Shown: piece after piece, positions 1 to 5,997 of the stretch
Layout: every line of letters starts with the position of its first letter
Numbering within the stretch: position 1 is the stretch's first letter
Source of the DNA: Thermoplasmata archaeon
GTDB taxonomy: Archaea; Thermoplasmatota; Thermoplasmata; Lutacidiplasmatales; UBA184
DNA length: 22,733 nt
Assembly: GCA_013044425.1 (NCBI GenBank)
Contig: JABEUK010000151.1
Location: 1 to 22,733 of the forward strand
Direction of reading: 5' to 3'
The notes under the pieces: model-generated
The model's database searches: none
What the model was told of the DNA's origin: nothing
What the model saw: the letters and a program-made list of their open reading frames with translations, nothing else
Program-made: the position numbers and the translations under genes

Positions 1-6
1 AGCTCA

Positions 7-30
7 CCGATCACCTCCCGAACTGATCGG
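7..30. repeat. Inverted repeat at left edge
   Basis: CCGATCA (7-13) and TGATCGG (24-30) form a perfect 7-bp stem around a 10-nt loop. A TGA at 24-26 is in frame with an open stretch from the window edge, so the hairpin may mark the end of an upstream plus-strand gene, as hairpins do elsewhere in the window. A minus-strand TGA also lies directly beside it at 4-6, so orientation is open. Confidence 0.4.
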
Positions 31-138
31 GGTCCCCCAACCCGAATTGGAGGCTACACGTTTCTCGTCAGGGATTCGCCTAGTTCGGGCGAAGTCAGGT
101 CGAAACTCGTGAGCTTGTTCGTTCTTGTCTCTGCGACA

Positions 139-171
139 TGAGAGAGAAGAGATAGAGTAGAGAGAAGATAA
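139..171 (+). other. Purine-only tract (AG-rich)
   Basis: An AG-rich run of repeated GAGA units, broken by only a few T bases, lies about 40-70 bp ahead of the first gene. Its base composition is unlike the surrounding GC-rich sequence. No function can be assigned; it may simply be a low-complexity intergenic segment upstream of the promoter. Confidence 0.4.
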
Positions 172-182
172 GTTCAAATAAC
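172..182 (+). promoter_or_regulatory. Putative TATA box for the first gene
   Basis: The AT-rich string TTCAAATAAC is centred about 30 bp before the ATG at 208, the spacing expected for archaeal TATA boxes of leaderless transcripts. A second AT-rich string (188-197) lies too near the start to serve. Confidence 0.4.
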
Positions 183-207
183 ATGAGTTTACTATAGGTT
201 CCACAAG

Positions 208-705
208 ATGGTGCCTCTATCGACCACCCTACCGTTGCTCGTGATGGTTCTAGCGGTAGCGATGACGATCAAGATCAAGACCAAGACCGAGGGAGTCGGA
301 GAGGTTGAACTCGAAGGCGAGGCCCCCGAGATTGGCGATCTCCTCCAAAAGATGGGCTACGGACGGTTCCCCCTTCGATCGCTGTTTCCAGTGTCGGCGC
401 GACGTGTCACGGAGGCGGAAGAGGCCGAGTTCGTGAAGGTCGTGCCTACCAACGAAGACCTCGCGGCGTACCTACGGGCTCACCCTGGCGCGCGAACGAT
501 CGAAGTGATCAACGCGACGTACGGCGAGGTGATCAAGTCGAGCGGCCCGACTCGTCGGATCTACATGCGCGCTCTGAAGCGGGTCAACTCTGCCCGGAGG
601 ATGATGGGGCAGACCAAGGCAGTCGCTACAGATGCATCTTACATAGAGGGAAACCGTGGAGAGGAGGGAGACCGCCCGCCAACCGCCCTACCGCCGGCCC
701 CGTGA
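208..705 (+). CDS. Unrecognised small protein with hydrophobic N-terminus
   Basis: I do not recognise this 165-residue protein. Residues 4-19 are hydrophobic and could be a membrane anchor or signal; the rest is soluble, charged and basic, with a C-terminal Pro-rich tail. An internal ATG at 262 (residue 19, followed by TIKIKTKTEG) would remove the hydrophobic segment and give a cytosolic protein of 147 residues, so the start is uncertain; neither start has a clear Shine-Dalgarno sequence, but a TATA-like box fits a leaderless ATG at 208. Support for a real gene is coding-like composition over the full length, the upstream promoter, and a strong 11-bp hairpin with the TGA stop in its loop. It stands alone, next to a regulator/transposase module. 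Confidence 0.55.
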   Translation: MVPLSTTLPLLVMVLAVAMTIKIKTKTEGVGEVELEGEAPEIGDLLQKMGYGRFPLRSLFPVSARRVTEAEEAEFVKVVPTNEDLAAYLRAHPGARTIEVINATYGEVIKSSGPTRRIYMRALKRVNSARRMMGQTKAVATDASYIEGNRGEEGDRPPTALPPAP

Positions 706-716
706 GGGGTCGGCGG
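691..716 (+). terminator. Stem-loop containing the stop codon of the first gene
   Basis: CCGCCGGCCCC (691-701) pairs with GGGGTCGGCGG (706-716) through 11 bp (one G-U) around a GTGA loop of the GNRA type. The TGA stop (703-705) is within this loop. There is no T-run after it, so termination is inferred from position only. Confidence 0.55.
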
Positions 717-762
717 GCGCGCAATCGGTGGCGAGCGTTCGGAGGATGGACTGCTAGAGAGG

Positions 763-768
763 TATAAA
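763..768 (+). promoter_or_regulatory. Isolated TATA-like box
   Basis: TATAAA stands in GC-rich DNA between the first gene and the AbrB-like gene. No plus-strand ORF starts within the next 100 bp, so if it is a promoter it would drive a noncoding or antisense RNA across the 3' end of the AbrB-like gene. A 9-bp inverted repeat (776-784 with 802-810, one G-U) lies just beyond it. Confidence 0.25.
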
Positions 769-818
769 GCGACGCGGGCAGCCCACTCACACCCTCGCTC
801 CGGGCTGTCCAAACCCCT

Positions 819-832
819 CGTCGTCAACGACG
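819..832 (-). terminator. Stem-loop at the AbrB-like stop codon
   Basis: CGTCGT (819-824) and ACGACG (827-832) are exact inverted repeats; allowing a 4-nt loop, the stem is 5 bp and the minus-strand TGA (824-826) lies in the loop. It matches the arrangement at other gene ends here. Confidence 0.4.
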
Positions 833-1027
833 TCTGGGTGCACGCGCCGTCGTCCCGGGGGGCTCTGCCGCGACCGTAACACGTCCCTCTTTGAGGTTGA
901 TCGACCAAACAAGTGTCCCGCCCGGGGCCGCACCTAGTACCGTGGCGACCCCGGTAGGGATGGTCGTCCGAACGGAATCGGACGCTTCGTTTACGAGTAG
1001 TATCGAGGAGCGGAAGGTTCCAGCCAT
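824..1027 (-). CDS. AbrB/SpoVT-like DNA-binding protein
   Basis: A 67-residue protein that reads as a swapped-hairpin AbrB/SpoVT domain: the segment SVRTTIPTGVATVLGAAPGG followed by TLVWSI and GRVTVAAE matches the usual TTIPK-xVAxxLGLxxGDxLxW-GxVxV pattern. Such proteins are dimeric DNA-binding regulators or antitoxins. The ATG at 1027 is chosen over an upstream in-frame start at 1093 because AGGTGA sits 5 nt before it on the minus strand and the domain begins directly after. No toxin gene is adjacent; instead it is divergent from the transposase gene, with three copies of a 10-bp repeat between them, so it likely regulates itself and perhaps the transposase (inference). The C-terminal tail is Arg-rich. 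An antitoxin orphan is the alternative. Confidence 0.65.
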   Translation of the reverse strand: MAGTFRSSILLVNEASDSVRTTIPTGVATVLGAAPGGTLVWSINLKEGRVTVAAEPPGTTARAPRRR

Positions 1028-1060
1028 CGGTTCACCTACTTCTACCAGAGCGCGACGGGT

Positions 1061-1068
1061 AAATAAAC
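1061..1068 (-). promoter_or_regulatory. Putative promoter of the AbrB-like gene
   Basis: On the minus strand TTTATTTA is centred about 37 bp before the ATG at 1027, leaving a short leader of about 10 nt that carries AGGTGA. The box overlaps the first AAACATAGCC repeat (1065-1074), so a protein bound there would block it. Confidence 0.45.
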
Positions 1069-1141
1069 ATAGCCTAACGGTAGGTTCAAACATAGCCGAT
1101 GACTATAAGTACCTCTGGGCCATTAGGCTAAACATAGCCTA
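1065..1141. repeat. Three AAACATAGCC repeats and a palindrome between divergent genes
   Basis: AAACATAGCC occurs exactly at 1065-1074, 1088-1097 and 1130-1139. The last copy is part of a perfect inverted repeat, TAGGCTA (1124-1130), AACA, TAGCCTA (1135-1141). A second smaller inverted repeat, CCTA-ACGG-TAGG, is at 1073-1084. The cluster overlaps the putative promoters of both flanking genes, the expected layout for operators of a regulator encoded next door. Terminal sites of the transposable element are the other possibility. Confidence 0.65.
1104..1109 (+). promoter_or_regulatory. Putative transposase promoter
   Basis: TATAAG lies between the second and third repeat. A start of transcription near 1132 would fall within the palindrome 1124-1141 and leave a leader of about 30 nt carrying GGAG (1153-1156) 7 nt before the ATG at 1164. 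Confidence 0.45.
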
Positions 1142-1163
1142 TAGGCGGCGAAGGAGAAGGCAG

Positions 1164-2397
1164 ATGGAAGCGCTGGAGCAGATGAGTGAGCCCGACTGGT
1201 GGAAGGCCCACGCATGGACGGACCAGCGGACCCCCGCTCTCGCGGTGGTCGCTCGCGGCGATCAGATTCGGGAGACGGCACCGTGCCGGTACACGGTTTG
1301 CTCCCAAAGCGCCCCGGGGACGTTTCACCATGTAGCGAAGAACGGCTCCCGATGGTCGTGCGACTGTCCGTTCTTTGCGGCCACCCGGATGTCCTGCATC
1401 CACATCCTTTCCGTGCGCTATCGGAACGGTTTGAGGGACTCCGCCCCCAGCGCAACCCCGTCCGCCGTCGTGTGCGAGTCGTGCCGATCTACCCAAGTTG
1501 TCTCAGACGGAGTCCGCCACAACAAGAGCGGAGATGTTCAGACCTACCTCTGCCGAACGTGCGGCAAGCGATTTGCCGACCGCCGAGGGTTCCACAACCG
1601 CCGCTCCGACCCAGAGAAGATCGCCATATCGCTGGACCTCTACTTCCGTGGCCTCTCACTTCACAAGGTCGCGGAGCACCTTCGGCAGGTGTACGACCTC
1701 AAGATTTCGCATGTTACGATTTACCGATGGGTCGTCCATTACGGGAAGCTGGCCGCGCAATGGATGGACGCTCAGGGTGCTCGGACCGGGGACCGCTGGC
1801 ACATCGACGAAACGGTCGTGAACGTGAACGGAGAGCACACGTATCTCTGGAACGTCCTCGACGGCGAGAGCCGTTTCCTCCTTGCGACGCATATCAGCCA
1901 CAACCGGGACATGGACAACACCCGCGCCCCGATCCGAAAGGCCAAGGCCGTGACGCCGGACCGCCCGGTAGATGTCCTGACGGACGGGATGAACTCGTAC
2001 CCGGTTGCGGTCGGGAAGGAACTAGGACGAAGGGCTACGCCATTCGACGATCCCAAAGTCCGTTCACGGAGGCTGGTTCAACCCGCACCGCCGTGTTCCG
2101 AGTATCCGGGCGAAGGAGTCCAACAACAAGATCGAGCGGTTCCACGGAACCGAGAAAGAGCGGTTCAAGGTGATGCGCGGGTTCGATGGCGAGCAGGGAG
2201 CGGCGAATCTCTCAGACGGGTTCCGCGTCCATTACAACCTCGTGCGCGACCACCAAACCCTTGGTATGACGCCTGGAGAGGCGGTCGGCATCCCGATAGG
2301 CGACGGGTTCCGTTGGAAGAGGATTCTCGCCGAGGTCGGGGCCATCCCGCGAAATGTAACGCCTGAGAAGAAAGAGTTCCATCCCGCGAATCCGTAA
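1164..2397 (+). pseudogene. SWIM/zinc-ribbon DDE transposase, IS6-like, frameshifted
   Basis: Product of an insertion-sequence transposase gene. From the ATG at 1164 (GGAG 7 nt upstream) the protein has a SWIM-type finger (C66-x-C68, C78-x-H80), a zinc ribbon (C104, C107, C130, C133), a helix-turn-helix-like segment (LSLHKVAEHLR) and an RNase H-fold core resembling IS6/IS240-type enzymes, with catalytic Asp at WHIDE (D215) and LTDGMNSY (D274). The conserved continuation HGGWFNPH...NNKIERFHGTEKER, holding the catalytic Glu, lies one frame over, from about 2053 to the TAA at 2395-2397. The shift lies within 2049-2064, around TCCCAAAGTCC, and corresponds to one extra base or two lost bases. It may be a dead copy, a sequencing error, or less likely a programmed frameshift. 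A SWIM finger before an IS6-like core is unusual. I found no convincing terminal inverted repeats or target duplication. Confidence 0.8.
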
Positions 2398-2409
2398 CAG
2401 TTCCGTTTG

Positions 2410-2427
2410 AAACAAATGTTTAAGTAT
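2410..2427 (+). promoter_or_regulatory. ftsZ promoter region with small palindrome
   Basis: TTTAAGTAT (2419-2427) is a good archaeal TATA box; the expected start near 2449 gives a leader of about 44 nt. The perfect inverted repeat AAACA-AA-TGTTT (2410-2421) overlaps the box and could be an operator. The leader includes a small hairpin (AGCGT-ATG-ACGCT, 2450-2462) and GAGGA (2481-2485), 7 nt before the ATG. Confidence 0.5.
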
Positions 2428-2492
2428 CGAGGTGCAAAGTCCTCCTCAGAGCGTATGACGCTCGTCTGACAAACGGGAACGAGGAACCAACG

Positions 2493-3632
2493 ATGAAGTC
2501 CATCATTCAGGAAGCGATCGCGAAGCACCAGGAGAACCAAACCCTGGTGGACGACCGACCCAAGCCCGCGAACCCATCGTACGTGAGCGTCGACGATGCG
2601 GAGCTCGCGAAGCTCGCGGACACGCTGCGGGTCAATATCCGCATCGTGGGATGCGGCGGCGGCGGGTCCAACACCATCAACCGTTGCACCGAGGAAGGGA
2701 TCCAAGGCGCCGAGATGTGCGCCATCAACACGGATGCGAAACACTTGTTGACCATCCACTCCCCACGCAAGATCCTCATCGGCCGCCGGGCCACGAAGGG
2801 CCTCGGCGCCGGCGCTCGTCCCGAGATCGGAGAGGAGGCGGCCCGGGAGAACGAGGAGGAGATCCGGCAGTTCCTCCAGGGAGCTCACATCGTCTTCATC
2901 ACCGCCGGCATGGGCGGTGGCACCGGAACCGGATCCGCGCACCTCGTCGCGCGCCTCGCCAAGGAAGCCGGCGCCCTGACGATGGGGGTGGTCACGCTTC
3001 CGTTCCCCGGCGAAGGGACCGCGCGCATGGAGCAGGCCCGCGATGGGCTCGAGCGCCTGCGCCGCGTGTGCGACACCACGATCGTCATCCAGAACGAGAA
3101 GCTGCTCGAACTGGTTCCCCGGATGCCGCTCGACGCGGCCTTCAAGCTCGCGGACGCCGTGCTGATGACCGGGATCAAGGGAATCGCCGAGATCGTCACT
3201 CGCCCGGGCCTCGTCAACCTCGACTATGCCGACATCCTGACCGTCATGAAGGACGGCGGGGTCGCCCTCATCGGGCTCGGCGAGAGCGAGAGCGCGACCG
3301 ACCGGGTGACCGAAGCGGTGACGGAGGCGCTCACCTCCCCGCTGCTCGGCAACGTGGACCTCAAGGACGCCACCGGCGCCCTCGTCCGCGTGATCGGCGG
3401 ACCCACCATGACCGTCTCCGAGGCCGAGAAGGCCGCGGCGCTGGTCGGTGGCAAGATCTCCAAGCGCGCCCGCATCATCTGGGGCTGCACGGTCGAGAAC
3501 TCTCCCGAGATGGAGAACACCATCAAAGTGCTCCTGATCATCACGGGCGTACGCGCGGCGAGCCTCCTCGGCCAGAAGGGTGGAGGCTATGCCAGTGGAC
3601 AGGCCGAGGAAGTCATCGATCTCGTCCGGTAA
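2493..3632 (+). CDS. ftsZ: Cell division GTPase FtsZ
   Basis: Tubulin-like GTPase that polymerises into the division ring at midcell. The 379-residue protein has the nucleotide-binding GCGGGGSN loop (about 53-60), the NTDAKHL segment (79-85), the tubulin signature GGGTGTG (141-147) and the T7 synergy loop NLDYADILT with the catalytic Asp pair (D244, D247). The N-terminus, MKSIIQEAIAKHQE, resembles that of archaeal FtsZ proteins, supporting the ATG at 2493, which has GAGGA 7 nt upstream. The length is normal; the short C-terminal tail (ending QAEEVIDLVR) shows no obvious conserved peptide for membrane anchors, as expected for archaea that use SepF. It leads a plausible operon with the RNase P subunit gene, which begins inside its 3' end. 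Assignment to FtsZ1 or FtsZ2 needs a tree. Confidence 0.97.
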   Translation: MKSIIQEAIAKHQENQTLVDDRPKPANPSYVSVDDAELAKLADTLRVNIRIVGCGGGGSNTINRCTEEGIQGAEMCAINTDAKHLLTIHSPRKILIGRRATKGLGAGARPEIGEEAARENEEEIRQFLQGAHIVFITAGMGGGTGTGSAHLVARLAKEAGALTMGVVTLPFPGEGTARMEQARDGLERLRRVCDTTIVIQNEKLLELVPRMPLDAAFKLADAVLMTGIKGIAEIVTRPGLVNLDYADILTVMKDGGVALIGLGESESATDRVTEAVTEALTSPLLGNVDLKDATGALVRVIGGPTMTVSEAEKAAALVGGKISKRARIIWGCTVENSPEMENTIKVLLIITGVRAASLLGQKGGGYASGQAEEVIDLVR

Positions 3633-3969
3633 GGCGAACCCGTCACGCCCCCGCTATCTCGGGATCGAGGTAGCGGGGACGTCCAATCTCCGGTTCTCGC
3701 CGCCCTGGTGGCAATCGCTCCTCTCGAGCTTCCAGCCCCCGGCCCCCTCTCCTCCTCCGTTCCGTGTCATCCGCTTCGATCGGGACCGCGCCATCGTCGA
3801 GGTCGGTCATCGCACCGTACCGGCCGCGCGGGCGGCGTGGAACGCGATCGTCTCTGGACCCGATGGTCGAAGCTACTCCGTTCGCACCGTGCGGAGCTGG
3901 GGAACGCTCGTCGGTGCGAAGGCCTGGCTGCGGGGGAACGCCCGCCCGCTTCCGCGAGCGGTGCGCTGA
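3589..3969 (+). CDS. rnp2: RNase P protein component 2 (Pop5/Rnp2)
   Basis: Small protein subunit of archaeal RNase P, which removes 5' leaders from pre-tRNA. The 126-residue product follows the Pop5 pattern: an N-terminal RPRYLGIEV strand, a central FRVIRFDRDRAIVEV strand pair, a helix (VPAARAAWNAI), and the end motif VRTVRSWGTLVGAKAWL, which matches the family's SGTI-xxAK region with Trp in place of Ser-adjacent residues. The ATG at 3589 is preferred (GGTGG just upstream); GTG at 3580 and GTG at 3595 are alternatives. It overlaps ftsZ by 44 bp in another frame, implying translational coupling. A Pro-rich insertion (PPAPSPPP) separates the first helix from the second strand. Identification rests on motif order, not on a search. 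Confidence 0.75.
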   Translation: MPVDRPRKSSISSGKANPSRPRYLGIEVAGTSNLRFSPPWWQSLLSSFQPPAPSPPPFRVIRFDRDRAIVEVGHRTVPAARAAWNAIVSGPDGRSYSVRTVRSWGTLVGAKAWLRGNARPLPRAVR

Positions 3970-4022
3970 CCGCGTCCGCGAAAGTTATCTCCCCGCCTCC
4001 CTCGCTATGCAGGGTAAGGCTG

Positions 4023-5579
4023 GTGGCGCCCGAATCCAATCGACAGGTGCGGATCGTACGGGCGTTGCTATCGGTCGACGATAAGGCCGGCCTGATCGAC
4101 TTCGCGCGAGCCCTTTCGCTCCACCGAATCGAGCTGTGGGCCACGGGAGGCACCCAGCGCTCGATCTCGTCGGCCGGGATCCCGGTTCGTGCGGCGGAGG
4201 AGCTTACCGGCATCGGCTCTTGGTTCGGCGGGCGCGTCAAGACGCTCCATCCCGCCATTCTCGGTGGGGTGCTCGCTCCCCGGACCGAAGAGGGAGCCCG
4301 GGAGCTGACCGATCGCAAGCTCCTCTCCTTCGATCTCGTGGTCGTGAACTTCTACCCGTTCGAGCGCCACCTTACCGAGCATCCGGAGGCGAAGGATTGT
4401 GAGGAATTCGTGGATATCGGCGGTGTCACGCTCGCTCGAGCCGCCGCCAAGAACCATCGGGACGTGGCGATCGTGGTCGATCCCGCCGACTATCCAGGGG
4501 TGGCTTCCGAGCTAGGAGCCCGCTCCGGAGCCCTTTCGGATGCGACTCGGCTCCGTCTCGCATTGAAGGCGTTCGAGCGAACGGCCGCCTACGACGCGGC
4601 GATCGCCCGCGGGCTCGGGCCCGCTACCGATCGCTCGTCGGACCCCTTCCCATCGGAGATTACCTTCCGCCGCGAACCCCTCAAGCTTCGGTACGGCGAG
4701 AACCCCCACCAGCGCGCATCCGTGTACTCCGCCGTGGGCTCTGGACTCCCATCCGCATCGTTCGAACTGGTGAAAGGGGACTCCCTCTCCTTCACGAACC
4801 TTCTGGACCTTGATACCGCACTCGCCACGGTCGCGGAGTTCCCCGGTCCCAGCGCCGCCGTCGTCAAGCATGCCACCCCGTGCGGCGTCGCTTCGGGGGC
4901 CACGGTGAAGGAGGCCCTCGAACGGGCCGTGGCGAGCGACCCGGTCGCCCGATACGGCTGTGCCATCGCCATCAACCGACCGTTCGGCGCCGGCGATGCC
5001 GACGCGCTCGCGGGGATCTTCGTGGATCTTCTCTCCGCCCCATCGTTCGATGAGGCGAGCCGAGAGCGCCTCGGCCTTCGACCCAAGATCAAGCTCGTAC
5101 GGATCGAGCCGCCTCAAGCGGAGCGCTGGGAGGCCCATAGTGGGCTCGGTCGCCTTTTGCTCCAAGAGGTCGATCGGCGTGAGCTCGCTCCAGCAGACCT
5201 TCGCCTCGTGACCGGCACCGCCGTGACCCCGGAGGTGCTGGGCTCCCTCGATTTTGCCTGGCGGGTCGTCCGGCATGCGAAGTCCAACGCGATCGTCCTC
5301 GCCCACGGGTCCCGGACCGTGGGGATCGGTTCCGGCCAGCCGACCCGGGCCCGTTCGGTCGAGCTGGCATGCGAGGTGGCGGGCCCTCGGGCCAAGGGCG
5401 CAATCCTCGCTTCGGATGCCTTCTTCCCGTTCGCCGACGGCGTCGAGATCGCCGGCAAGGCCGGGGTCCGCGCGATCATCCAGCCCGGAGGCAGTCTGCG
5501 CGATCCGGAAGTGATCGCGATGGCCGATAAGTTCGGGATGTCGATGTACTTCACCGGGTGGCGGGTCTTCCGCCACTAG
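4023..5579 (+). CDS. purH: Bifunctional IMP cyclohydrolase/AICAR formyltransferase
   Basis: Catalyses the last two steps of IMP synthesis. An N-terminal MGS-like cyclohydrolase domain (LWATGGTQRSI, GGRVKTLHPAILGGVL, VVVNFYPF, IDIGG-like DIGGVTLARAAAKN) is followed by the transformylase domain (LKLRYGENPHQ, VKHATPCGVASG with the active Lys-His pair, KSNAIVLA, DAFFPFADGVE, IIQPGGSLRD, final TGWRVFRH). About 518 residues from GTG 4023, close to the family norm. The start is uncertain: GTG 4023 has a weak GGGTAAGG upstream, GTG 4047 has none, and the long open frame before 4023 is antisense-like and overlaps rnp2. The usual AFG motif is replaced by RYGCAIAINR. Many archaea use PurP/PurO instead, so a bacterial-type PurH is notable but known in Thermoplasmata. 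purC lies 9 kb away. Confidence 0.94.
   Translation: MAPESNRQVRIVRALLSVDDKAGLIDFARALSLHRIELWATGGTQRSISSAGIPVRAAEELTGIGSWFGGRVKTLHPAILGGVLAPRTEEGARELTDRKLLSFDLVVVNFYPFERHLTEHPEAKDCEEFVDIGGVTLARAAAKNHRDVAIVVDPADYPGVASELGARSGALSDATRLRLALKAFERTAAYDAAIARGLGPATDRSSDPFPSEITFRREPLKLRYGENPHQRASVYSAVGSGLPSASFELVKGDSLSFTNLLDLDTALATVAEFPGPSAAVVKHATPCGVASGATVKEALERAVASDPVARYGCAIAINRPFGAGDADALAGIFVDLLSAPSFDEASRERLGLRPKIKLVRIEPPQAERWEAHSGLGRLLLQEVDRRELAPADLRLVTGTAVTPEVLGSLDFAWRVVRHAKSNAIVLAHGSRTVGIGSGQPTRARSVELACEVAGPRAKGAILASDAFFPFADGVEIAGKAGVRAIIQPGGSLRDPEVIAMADKFGMSMYFTGWRVFRH
5558..5576 (+). terminator. Stem-loop abutting the purH stop
   Basis: GTGGCGG (5558-5564) and CCGCCAC (5570-5576) form a perfect 7-bp stem with a 5-nt loop; the TAG stop follows at once (5577-5579). 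It also lies between convergent purH and thioredoxin, whose stop codons are 6 bp apart. Confidence 0.5.
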
Positions 5580-5585
5580 CACGCA

Positions 5586-5933
5586 CTACGCGAATTCGAA
5601 GTACTTCTTCAGGATCGTCCGGAACTCGCCGGGCTCGACGGGCCCGATCTCCCGTCCCTTCTCCTTCCCTTGGTCGAGGAAGAGGTAGGCCGGGATCGAG
5701 TGGATCCCGTACGATTGGGTCACCGCGCTCGACTCGTCCACGATCACCTTCGCGAACTTGACCCGGCCGACCCAGTGCTCGCTCAACTCTCGCATGAGCG
5801 CTTCGGTGGCGCGGCAGGGAGCGCACCAGTCCGCGTAGAAATCGACGACGACCGGGATCTCCGAGCGGATGACCTCTTGGTCGAAGTTCTCATCGTTGAC
5901 GATGACGACGGTTCCAGGCACCGGCTTCGGCAC
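5586..5933 (-). CDS. Thioredoxin family protein (CAPC active site)
   Basis: Small cytosolic dithiol-disulfide oxidoreductase. The 115-residue protein shows the thioredoxin fold: VVVDFYADWCAPC (active cysteines C37 and C40), KVIVDESSAVTQSYGI, and the cis-Pro region IHSIPAYLF. The active site is WCAPC where thioredoxins usually have WCGPC; Ala at this place is seen in some family members and should change the redox potential slightly. The GTG at 5933 lacks a Shine-Dalgarno sequence but a TTAAAG-type box is centred 29 bp upstream, so the mRNA is probably leaderless. It is divergent from the mutY gene, sharing an almost symmetrical TATA box, and convergent with purH. No thioredoxin reductase gene is in the window. 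Confidence 0.92.
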   Translation of the reverse strand: MPKPVPGTVVIVNDENFDQEVIRSEIPVVVDFYADWCAPCRATEALMRELSEHWVGRVKFAKVIVDESSAVTQSYGIHSIPAYLFLDQGKEKGREIGPVEPGEFRTILKKYFEFA

Positions 5934-5958
5934 GCTGGTGCTTCGAACTCCAGGTGGG

Positions 5959-5966
5959 CTTTAAGC
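5959..5966. promoter_or_regulatory. Shared near-symmetrical TATA box, trx and mutY
   Basis: GCTTTAAGC-like sequence reads as CTTTAAG on the plus strand and CTTAAAG on the minus strand. Its centre is 29 bp from the thioredoxin GTG (5933) and about 36 bp from the mutY GTG (5998). No other AT-rich site exists in the 64-bp gap, so one box may serve both directions. Confidence 0.55.
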
Positions 5967-5997
5967 CTGCTCTTCGTGCGCGGGCCGGGAAAATCCT

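Noticed and set aside
29..130. Possible tRNA in the left intergenic region because of a TTCGCC/GGCGAA stem
   Set aside because: No acceptor or anticodon arms, and no T-arm consensus, can be fitted around it.
4..204. Small minus-strand frame at the left edge
   Set aside because: No recognisable motif, poor composition through the AG-rich tract, and it runs against the promoter of the first gene; the nearby hairpin fits either strand.
1065..1139. CRISPR-like array from the three AAACATAGCC repeats
   Set aside because: Repeats are only 10 bp and irregularly spaced (23 and 42 bp); they fit operators better.
1083..2416. Possible terminal inverted repeats of the transposon (GGTTCAAAC left, GTTTCAAAC on the right complement)
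   Set aside because: Only about 7 bases match, alignment is offset, and no flanking target duplication could be found.
4512..5582. Long minus-strand open frame opposite purH
   Set aside because: It is the antisense shadow of a well-identified gene in GC-rich DNA; its translation is low-complexity in Gly, Arg and Glu with no family motifs.
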